The notes beneath the pieces were generated by a model. It saw nothing but the letters and a program-made list of their open reading frames with translations, was not told the DNA's origin and made no database searches. A stretch of DNA of 10,866 nucleotides, from contig JBFWWW010000139.1 in the NCBI GenBank assembly GCA_050245975.1, positions 1 through 10,866 on the forward strand, in the 5' to 3' direction. Source of the stretch: JBFWWW01 sp050245975. Lineage in GTDB: Bacteria; Pseudomonadota; Alphaproteobacteria; Rhizobiales; Hyphomicrobiaceae. Each line of letters begins with the position of its first letter. The first letter of the stretch is position 1. Positions 5,229-10,866 of the stretch are shown one piece after another. The position numbers and the translations under genes are program-made.

Positions 5229-6194
5229 TCAACCGGCCACTGACGTATCGGGACTGAAGGCGGCGCGCACGAGCCGGCGCACAAGAGTGCACGTCTGATT
5301 CTGTGCATCGCGCGGCGGATTGAACTCGGAAATCTCGATCCCGAGGAAGTCCCGCTTACGCCCGATGCCGTGCAACGCGCTCTCCAGCTCGCGTCCCGAC
5401 AGACCGAATGGCACCGGAAGGTTCACGCCGGGCGCCTCCGTCGGGTCGATGACATCGAGATCGAGCGATACGACGAAGCCGCACGTGCCCGCCGTCGCGA
5501 TGGTTTGTGCTTCCCTCAGGGCCGCACCAAGCCCAAGGCGCGCCGTCTCGGATTTGGAGATGACGCGCACGCCGAGCTCGCTCAGGACATCATATTCTCC
5601 GGCCTCGCCGTCGCGCACGCCAAGGACGCAGACGTGTGCCGGATCGAACACCGGGCCGCCTTCGCCGACCTGAAGATCAGACTGACCCCGGCCGAGCAGG
5701 TGGGCAAGGACCATTCGGCTCAGGTGCGTGACAGGAAGCGGACCATCCGTCCGCGCGTCGGGGTGAGCATCGATCCAGATGAGACCGATGGGACCCGCAT
5801 GACAGGTTGCCTTGGCGACCCCGCTCCAGGCACCGAGCGCCTGCGTCTGATCGCCGCCCACCACCAGCAGGCGGCGTCCCTTGCGGACCGCCGCTTCGCT
5901 GGCCTCCATGACCTTGCGCAACGTATGGCGCAAACCGAGCAGGCGCAGGCTCTCGTCTGTCGCAACGGGCCGCACGGCTTTTGAGACATCCGACCAGACG
6001 GGCGCCAATCCCAGTTCGACAAGCCCGTGGCTGAGACCGGCATCCGCCAGCGCCTGCGGACCCTGTGCGGACCGCGGATCGACACAGCCGATCCCCGAGT
6101 GCACAGCGACGACCTCGACACCCGGGACGGACACCGCGACGCGGCCCGGCACCGAGATGCGCGACATATCCTTGCGACTCAAAGGCAGAGTCAT
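5229..6194 (-). CDS. Arginase/agmatinase superfamily hydrolase, non-canonical
   Basis: This 321-residue cytoplasmic protein has the ureohydrolase fold signatures in order: GGDQT (113-117), DAHPD (142-146), SLDLDVIDPTEAPG (243-256) and EISEFNP (287-293). Known members split urea from arginine, agmatine or other guanidino compounds with two Mn ions. The ligands D142, H144, D146, D245, D247 and the guanidinium-binding E290 are present. The first ligand, His in the usual GGDHS, is Gln116 here. The loop after DAHPD, which in arginase binds the amino-acid end of arginine, is two residues shorter before its His (H157) and has a different sequence. The substrate is therefore open. The ATG at 6194 is preferred (GGAAAG, spacing 7, normal family length). 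ATG at 6209 and a TTG at 6293 extend the frame but lack support. It lies 125 bases downstream of the MFS gene. Confidence 0.85.
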   Translation of the reverse strand: MTLPLSRKDMSRISVPGRVAVSVPGVEVVAVHSGIGCVDPRSAQGPQALADAGLSHGLVELGLAPVWSDVSKAVRPVATDESLRLLGLRHTLRKVMEASEAAVRKGRRLLVVGGDQTQALGAWSGVAKATCHAGPIGLIWIDAHPDARTDGPLPVTHLSRMVLAHLLGRGQSDLQVGEGGPVFDPAHVCVLGVRDGEAGEYDVLSELGVRVISKSETARLGLGAALREAQTIATAGTCGFVVSLDLDVIDPTEAPGVNLPVPFGLSGRELESALHGIGRKRDFLGIEISEFNPPRDAQNQTCTLVRRLVRAAFSPDTSVAG

Positions 6195-6275
6195 CGGTTC
6201 GCTTTCCATGCGCCGGAGCCATTTGATCCACCGGCAGAATCTCTGAGGGATGATCTGCAAGGGGCATGCCTTGCC

Positions 6276-6291
6276 GTGCCGGTCGCGGCAC
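6276..6291 (-). terminator. Short hairpin after the MFS transporter gene
   Basis: GTGCC (6276-6280) and GGCAC (6287-6291) form a 5-bp GC-rich stem with a six-base loop, about 30 bases after the MFS stop. There is no T-run. It could weaken read-through into the arginase-like gene or be chance. Apart from this the 6195-6319 gap shows nothing clear. Confidence 0.2.
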
Positions 6292-6319
6292 AAACCGGAG
6301 CAACGAGCGGAAGTTAGGG

Positions 6320-7594
6320 TTAAGGCGCGGGCTCCGCCGTCGGGCGCGAATAGACGCGCTCCTGGCGCAGACTGGGCGTTATCCAGAAGAGCGACATGGC
6401 GATCGCCGCCGCCAGGGCGCCGGACCCAAACGACGCGACATAGTCACCCGTCAACTCGTAAAGGGCGCCGGACGACCATGAACCCATGGCGGCTCCCAAT
6501 CCCTGCGCGGCCGATAATGTCCCAAAAATGGCGCCCAGTCCGCCGCCGGGGAACATGAGAGAGGTCAGCGCGACGATGATAGGCCCGCGCGCCCCCTGCA
6601 TCAGCCCGAAGAACACGAGGAAGGCGTAAACCAGCACCGCAGACGGAACGAGGGTCACCAGGATCAGCGACAGGATACCCGTGATGGTCGATATATAGGA
6701 CAGCGTTGCCGCCGTCCGCCGGCCGATCCGGTCCGACAGCCAGCCCATCCCGATGATGCCCGCAGCAGAAAGCAGTCCCGTCAGACCGAAGGCGCTGGCC
6801 GAGAACAGCGGGCCGAAGCCCCTCTCGATGAGATAGGCCACCGAGTGCGGCAATACGCTGTAGGCCGCAACGGACGTAAAGAAATAAACGCCGAACAAGG
6901 ACCAGAACGCTCCCGTCCGCACCGCCGTGCTCACCCGCCACGGCATCGTCCGGTTACGGATCTCGATCGCGCGCATTTCCTGCCAGTCCGGCGAGCCGGC
7001 CGTCATGCGCGACAGCGGCAGGACGAACAGCGCCGGAATGATCGCAAGAACGGTCAGGCCAAGAACCTGGTGGGTCGTTCGCCAGTCGAAGTGGGCAAGC
7101 AGGTACTGCGCTAGCGGCGGCATGACCAGCATGCCGACGCCGCCGGCAGCATAGGGGAGCGCCACCACGACACCGATGCTTTTTGTGAACCACCGCGTGA
7201 GAAGCGCAGAAGCCGCGACCATGCCGATGGCGGAGACGCCCAGTCCTGCGAGCAGGCCGACGCAGATCATGTACTGCCATAGATTATGGACGTAGCCGGC
7301 GCAGACATATCCGCCACCCAGGCAGGCAAGCCCGACGCCGTAGGTCACTCGTCCGCCAAAACGATCCGCCAGCTGCCCAGCGAACGGCGCGGATAAACCC
7401 GATGCCAGCATGTAGACCGAGTAGGTCGACGTCACTTCGGCCCGGGAAAGGCCGAGGCCCTTCTGCACCGGCAGGAGGAAGACGGCGAAGGTCTCCGTCA
7501 CACCCCGACCGACGGTGTTCATGACGAACGTCAGGATCACGATCGTGGCGAGAAAGCCCGTAACTGAAGCCGTCTTCTGGTCCGCCTGGCTCAC
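6320..7594 (-). CDS. MFS transporter, oxalate/formate antiporter-like
   Basis: The 424-residue inner-membrane protein has about 12 hydrophobic helices. Both halves carry the MFS loop 2-3 signature: GQLADRFGGR at 73-82 and GMGWLSDRIGRR at 282-293. The N-terminal helix with GRGVTETFAVFLLPVQ and the overall layout resemble the oxalate/formate and monocarboxylate branch of MFS, so a small organic acid is a plausible substrate, but this is not determined. The gene starts with GTG (7592-7594), preceded by GAGAGA. Its ribosome-binding site sits in the 11-base gap after the stop of the rraA-like gene, which makes co-transcription and perhaps translational coupling likely. It is followed by the arginase-like gene. 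Confidence 0.9.
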   Translation of the reverse strand: MSQADQKTASVTGFLATIVILTFVMNTVGRGVTETFAVFLLPVQKGLGLSRAEVTSTYSVYMLASGLSAPFAGQLADRFGGRVTYGVGLACLGGGYVCAGYVHNLWQYMICVGLLAGLGVSAIGMVAASALLTRWFTKSIGVVVALPYAAGGVGMLVMPPLAQYLLAHFDWRTTHQVLGLTVLAIIPALFVLPLSRMTAGSPDWQEMRAIEIRNRTMPWRVSTAVRTGAFWSLFGVYFFTSVAAYSVLPHSVAYLIERGFGPLFSASAFGLTGLLSAAGIIGMGWLSDRIGRRTAATLSYISTITGILSLILVTLVPSAVLVYAFLVFFGLMQGARGPIIVALTSLMFPGGGLGAIFGTLSAAQGLGAAMGSWSSGALYELTGDYVASFGSGALAAAIAMSLFWITPSLRQERVYSRPTAEPAP

Positions 7595-7605
7595 CCGGTT
7601 CTCTC

Positions 7606-8256
7606 TCAGATGCGCTTGAAGCTCGCCATGGCGTCGCGGAAGCTGAGCCCGCGCTCGATCTCCCGCGCCGCCTTCTCGTCATCGGCGGCATAGGTTTCGG
7701 CGAGGTCCGCGAGCCGGGCCGCATGCTCCGCAGGGATGCAGACGACGCCAGAGCCGTCGGCAACGATGACGTCGCCGGGCCGGACGCGAACGCCGCCGCA
7801 TGTGACGGTCTCGTTGATCGACGTCACCTTCAGACGCGAGCGGCCGGTCAAGGGGGTAACATGACGGGCAAACACCGGCAGCCGATGCTCCAGCATCTCC
7901 TCGCGGTCCCGCACGCCACCGTCAACGACGAGGCCACCAACCCCCTTCACTTTCGCGGCGAGCGTTGCGAGGCCGCCCCACGTGGAGACGCAGCGTCCGC
8001 CATTGTCGACAACCAAAACCTCGCCCGGGGCCACCGCATCGATCATGTGGCCGACCTTGAAATCCTCGGACGTAAAATCGCCGCGCTCCCCGGAGATCTG
8101 CTGCACGGTCGCGGCCCGACCGGCGGCCTTGGTCCCGGGCACCACCTGCCCAAGCCCCTGCATGACCCCGGCAAACCCCACGTCATCCAGCGCATTGGCA
8201 AGGGTCGGCGTGGCAAGCCGGGCCAGTCGCTGCACGATGTCCTCGGATACCGTCAT
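7606..8256 (-). CDS. RraA-like HMG/CHA aldolase or oxaloacetate decarboxylase family protein
   Basis: The 216-residue protein has the RraA/DlpA-type fold signature: VDNGGR (83-88), WGGLATLAAKVKGVGGLVVDG (93-113), RD (116-117, the substrate Arg and metal Asp of characterised aldolases) and, near the C-terminus, GVRVRPGDVIVADGSGVVCIP. Class II pyruvate aldolases of this family cleave 4-hydroxy-4-methyl-2-oxoglutarate or 4-carboxy-4-hydroxy-2-oxoadipate and often decarboxylate oxaloacetate. E. coli RraA itself instead inhibits RNase E. Context next to a transporter and a hydrolase favours an enzyme over the RNase regulator. Start ATG at 8256 has GGAG twice just upstream. It is the first gene of a probable rraA-MFS(-arginase) operon and divergent from a small secreted-protein gene. 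The true substrate is unknown. Confidence 0.85.
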   Translation of the reverse strand: MTVSEDIVQRLARLATPTLANALDDVGFAGVMQGLGQVVPGTKAAGRAATVQQISGERGDFTSEDFKVGHMIDAVAPGEVLVVDNGGRCVSTWGGLATLAAKVKGVGGLVVDGGVRDREEMLEHRLPVFARHVTPLTGRSRLKVTSINETVTCGGVRVRPGDVIVADGSGVVCIPAEHAARLADLAETYAADDEKAAREIERGLSFRDAMASFKRI

Positions 8257-8314
8257 GCTCCGCTCCGCATATTTGGGCGCACTTTCCAGCAGGCCGGGCG
8301 CTCGCTAGGATGGC

Positions 8315-8344
8315 ATTATCGAGTGGTAACGAGCCGTGCGTCAT
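8315..8344 (-). promoter_or_regulatory. Candidate promoter of the rraA-MFS operon
   Basis: On the minus strand ATGACG (8339-8344) and GATAAT (8315-8320, five of six matches to TATAAT) are 18 bases apart. They lie about 60-90 bases upstream of the ATG at 8256, inside the 117-base divergent gap. The -35 match is moderate. Confidence 0.4.
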
Positions 8345-8373
8345 CGCTCAACCAAAACCCTGTTGTTCCGCGC

Positions 8374-8673
8374 ATGATATCGACCAGGAATGCAGTTCTG
8401 CCGTGCGCCCTCGGCGCCCTGTTGCTATCGAGCGTGACCGCGTCGGCCGCAACCTGCGCCGCGGCACCGATAACGGCCCGCGGAGAGGCATCGCGCTTCG
8501 AATGGCTCGCGAAGACGAAAGCGCGCGCAAACTGGCGGGCGAGAGTGCGCGCGATGCCAAATCTCGGCGGGGCCTATGCCAACTGGAACGCCGCGGCAAA
8601 CCCCGACTACACCTGCAAGACCGACGCGCGCCGGATCACTTGCGTCGCGACGGCAAGGCCCTGCACGCGCTGA
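8374..8673 (+). CDS. Small secreted protein, function unknown
   Basis: The 99-residue product begins with a signal peptide (about 1-25: a positive N-terminus, core VLPCALGALLLSSV, then TASA before ATC). The mature part is basic, with ARANWRARVRAMPNLGGAY, NWNAAANPDYTCK, RRITCVATARPC. Four mature cysteines (TC near the start, YTC, ITC, RPC) may form two disulfides. The pattern W..RV......G..Y..W..A.....C.....C...ARPC resembles short uncharacterised exported proteins I associate with Rhizobiales; I know no function. The start is uncertain: the ATG at 8374 fits the signal peptide but has no Shine-Dalgarno, and a GTG at 8323 would add 17 residues. It ends 8 bases before the stop of the convergent E1 gene. 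Confidence 0.65.
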   Translation: MISTRNAVLPCALGALLLSSVTASAATCAAAPITARGEASRFEWLAKTKARANWRARVRAMPNLGGAYANWNAAANPDYTCKTDARRITCVATARPCTR

Positions 8674-8681
8674 CCGGGCGA

Positions 8682-10866
8682 TCAGGAAAGTGCTTGATCC
8701 AGCACGGCCTTGATCTCGGCCTCGTGCCAGTACTTCACACCCACCGCCGGCGTGGCAACCCGCGGTCGCCCGATGCGCCGGAAGGCACGTCCCGCGCAGG
8801 CTTCAAGCCACCTGTCCAGGCGGCAGAACGCACCCATGTTTTCCGGCTCTTCCTCGCACCAGACGAGTTCGGCGTCGGGATGGGCAATCACAGCGTCGCG
8901 GATCGCCTCGTCCGGCAGAGGGTAAAGTTGCTCGACACGATGTAATGCAACTTGCTCCTCCAGCCCCCGTGCTGCGCGGGCCGCGACCAGCTCGTAGTAG
9001 ATCTTGCCCGAGCAGAAAATGGCCCGGCGCGGCCGGGCCGTCGCCGTGTCGCGGATGAAGCTGCGGAAACCGGTTCCCGGCCCGAAATCGGCCAGTGTCG
9101 AAACGCAACCCTTGTTGCGGAGCAGAGCCTTCGGCGTCAGCACGACGAGCGGCTTGCGGAAGTCGCGAGCCATCTGGCGGCGCAGGATGTGAAAGAAATT
9201 GGCAGGTGTCGAAACGTTGGCGACCGTGATGTTGGCACCGGCGGAGGCCGCAAGCAGGCGCTCCGGCCGGCCCGTCGAATGATCCGGACCGCCACCGTCG
9301 ATTCCGTGCGGCAACAGAATGACCAGGCCCGAAGACCGCAGCCAGCGGTCTTCGCCGCAGGAGATGCACTGATCGAAGACCGGCTGCGCGATGTTGAGGA
9401 ATTCGCCGAACTGCGCCTCCCAGACGACCAGCCGGCGAGGATCGGCCAAGCTCATCCCGTACTCGAATGTCAGCACCGCATGCTCGATCAGAGGCGTGTT
9501 GAAGACCTCGGCCAGGCCGGGAATCGCGGCCGCAGAGGACAAGGTCAGGTGCCGGCTCCCCGTCACGGCGTCGTGCAGCTCGAGATGCCGCTGCGTGAAC
9601 GCGCCGCGCACGCAGTCCTGCCCGCTGAAGCGCACCGGCACGCCCTCGCCCAGAAGCGAGGCGAGCGCCAATGCCTCCCCGGTAGCCCAGTTGATATTGT
9701 GGCCGGACTCGATGCTGGCCCACCGTTCATCGAGGAAACGCTGCACCTTGGGGGCAACGTTGAAGCCGGCGGGCGATGTCGTGATCTGGCGCCCGAGTTC
9801 CTTGAGACGATCAAGCGGCAGGCCGGTTGCCGTCCCGGCCAGCATATCCGGGAGAGAGCCCGAGCGAAGTCCCTGCCACGAGCCCTCGAACCGGTCGGCC
9901 GCATTTACCGCATAGGATTTGGCAGCCGCGAAGGCATCGGCCATCGCTGCGGCGGCGCGCGCATGCGTGTCCTGCGCGCCCGCGCCCAATCCGATGCCGC
10001 GCAGCGTCTCGGCATAGATCTCATGCACAGGCGGCCGTTCGGCAATCGCCTTGTACATGACCGGCTGAGTGAAGGTCGGTTCGTCGATCTCGTTGTGACC
10101 CGGCCGACGGTAACAGACGAGATCGACGACGATGTCGCGCCGGAACCGTGCACGCCAGTCGGCGGCGACGCGGCCGGCTCGGAACACGGCTTCCGGATCG
10201 TCGCCATTGACATGCAGAACGGGCGCTTCGACCAGACGCGCAATATCCGTGGGTGCGCGTGCGGTCCGTCCCTCTTCAGGATTGGTCGTAAACCCGATTT
10301 GGTTGTTGATCACGATATGGACAGTGCCGCCGATGTCATAGGGCGTCAGGCGAGAGAGCTGGAACATCTCGGCCACCAGCCCCTGGCCCGCAAAGCTGGC
10401 GTCGGTGTGCAGCAACAGGGGGAGCACCATCCGCTTGCCCGACTCGCCACGCCGGGCCTGGCGCGCGCGCACCTGGCCCTGGGCCATGACCGGCACGATC
10501 TGGAGGTGCGAGGGGTGCGCCAGCACGGTGAATTTCAACGCATGACCGTCGATCGTCCGCGTCCCGGAATATCCGAGGTGATAGGAGACGTCGGAAGACA
10601 CGCCCAGGCCGGACGGCACCGCAGGCGCACCGAGGATTTCGGCCACCAGCGTCGGCAAAGGCTTGCCGCAAATATTGGCCAGCAGATTGAAGCGGCCGCG
10701 GTGCATGCCGCCGATGATCACCGAAACGATACCGTGGGCAGCGCTGTGCGCCAGAAGCGTCTCCAGCAGCACATTGAAGCTCTCGGCCCCGCCGAGGCCG
10801 AAAAGCTTACCGCCCGGAATTCGGGATGACAGACCGGTCTCGAATGCCGAAGCGGAAATGAGAATG
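8682..10866 (-). CDS. sucA: 2-oxoglutarate dehydrogenase E1 (SucA) homologue, N-terminus missing
   Basis: The last 727 residues are visible, and the frame is open to the right edge. About 200-250 N-terminal residues should lie outside. E1 decarboxylates 2-oxoglutarate with thiamine diphosphate and passes succinyl to E2 (SucB). Visible in order: GGMHRGRFN (52-60), SDVSYHLGYSG (91-101), HPSHLQ (117-122), LHTDASFAGQG (152-162), the ThDP end motif GGTVHIVINNQIGFTT (179-194), HVNGDDPEAVF, CYRRPGHNEIDEP, VVWEAQFGEFLN, LLPHGIDGGGPDHS, NFFHILRRQM, SGKIYYEL, VEQLYPLP and WCEEEPENMGAF. Metal ligand Asp and the NN pair are kept. Odd points: TDA instead of the usual GDA, HPSHLQ instead of NPSHLE, STGRPER instead of SSARLER. 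No sucB follows, since the next gene is convergent. It could be a paralogue with another 2-oxo acid substrate. Confidence 0.85.
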   Translation of the reverse strand, partial: ILISASAFETGLSSRIPGGKLFGLGGAESFNVLLETLLAHSAAHGIVSVIIGGMHRGRFNLLANICGKPLPTLVAEILGAPAVPSGLGVSSDVSYHLGYSGTRTIDGHALKFTVLAHPSHLQIVPVMAQGQVRARQARRGESGKRMVLPLLLHTDASFAGQGLVAEMFQLSRLTPYDIGGTVHIVINNQIGFTTNPEEGRTARAPTDIARLVEAPVLHVNGDDPEAVFRAGRVAADWRARFRRDIVVDLVCYRRPGHNEIDEPTFTQPVMYKAIAERPPVHEIYAETLRGIGLGAGAQDTHARAAAAMADAFAAAKSYAVNAADRFEGSWQGLRSGSLPDMLAGTATGLPLDRLKELGRQITTSPAGFNVAPKVQRFLDERWASIESGHNINWATGEALALASLLGEGVPVRFSGQDCVRGAFTQRHLELHDAVTGSRHLTLSSAAAIPGLAEVFNTPLIEHAVLTFEYGMSLADPRRLVVWEAQFGEFLNIAQPVFDQCISCGEDRWLRSSGLVILLPHGIDGGGPDHSTGRPERLLAASAGANITVANVSTPANFFHILRRQMARDFRKPLVVLTPKALLRNKGCVSTLADFGPGTGFRSFIRDTATARPRRAIFCSGKIYYELVAARAARGLEEQVALHRVEQLYPLPDEAIRDAVIAHPDAELVWCEEEPENMGAFCRLDRWLEACAGRAFRRIGRPRVATPAVGVKYWHEAEIKAVLDQALS

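Noticed and set aside
5370..5984. 204-codon plus-strand open frame inside the arginase-like gene
   Set aside because: It is antisense to a gene with intact family motifs and has no recognisable product.
6195..6293. TTG start extending the arginase-like protein by 33 residues
   Set aside because: The extension is Cys/Arg-rich and unlike the family, TTG is rare, and the ATG at 6194 has a ribosome-binding site and gives normal length.
8310..8945. 211-codon plus-strand frame overlapping the small secreted-protein gene
   Set aside because: The other frame gives a clean signal peptide and ordered cysteines; this one is Arg-rich and runs into the antisense of the E1 gene.
8952..10829. 625-codon plus-strand open frame opposite the E1 gene
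   Set aside because: It is antisense to a well-supported SucA homologue, is rich in Arg, His, Gln, Asp and Gly with no recognisable domain, and is expected as a mirror frame in GC-rich coding DNA.
1..10866. CRISPR array, tRNA, rRNA, transposase or phage genes
   Set aside because: Looked for regularly spaced repeats, tRNA-like cloverleaf segments and transposase or integrase motifs by eye; none found.

Overview
The window is GC-rich (clearly above 60% G+C by eye). Its gene content points to an alphaproteobacterium of the Rhizobiales/Hyphomicrobiales: a coxB gene divergent from an invasion-associated-locus-B (IalB) family gene, a Phasin_2-type phasin, a BcsS-type cellulose-associated outer-membrane protein, and an alphaproteobacterial-looking 2-oxoglutarate dehydrogenase E1. 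I see no tRNA, rRNA, CRISPR array, insertion sequence or phage gene. It reads as a chromosomal segment, with genes cut at both edges.

Left part (1-2751). The start of coxB (cytochrome c oxidase subunit II) runs leftward off the edge. A 474-base divergent intergenic region with two inverted repeats separates it from a secreted IalB-family protein. Next comes a 412-codon gene for a PcfJ-like protein, a family first named from conjugative plasmids. Nothing else here looks plasmid-borne.

Middle part (2752-5213). A phasin gene (minus strand) and a bcsS-like gene (plus strand) are divergent across a 287-base region that holds candidate promoters and a strong imperfect hairpin. After bcsS come a terminator-like hairpin, a second hairpin and an AT-rich palindrome, then a tandem-domain universal stress protein. 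Storage granules, surface polysaccharide and stress survival are the likely themes; functional coupling is inference.

Right part (5214-8673). A minus-strand cluster reads rraA-like aldolase/decarboxylase, then an MFS transporter (11-base gap), then an arginase-superfamily hydrolase (about 125-base gap). The hydrolase has Gln in place of the first metal-ligand His and a rebuilt substrate loop, so its substrate is probably not arginine. The set looks like a small catabolic unit for an unknown compound: transport, guanidino/amide-type hydrolysis and C-C cleavage. A 99-residue secreted protein of unknown function is divergent from it.

Right edge (8682-10866). The C-terminal three quarters or so of a 2-oxoglutarate dehydrogenase E1 (SucA) homologue runs leftward from beyond the edge. 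It keeps most motifs but differs in several usually conserved positions, and no sucB follows it. It may therefore be a paralogue rather than the housekeeping enzyme.

The most unusual items are the non-canonical arginase-family enzyme with its rraA-MFS neighbours, and the divergent, sucB-less E1.
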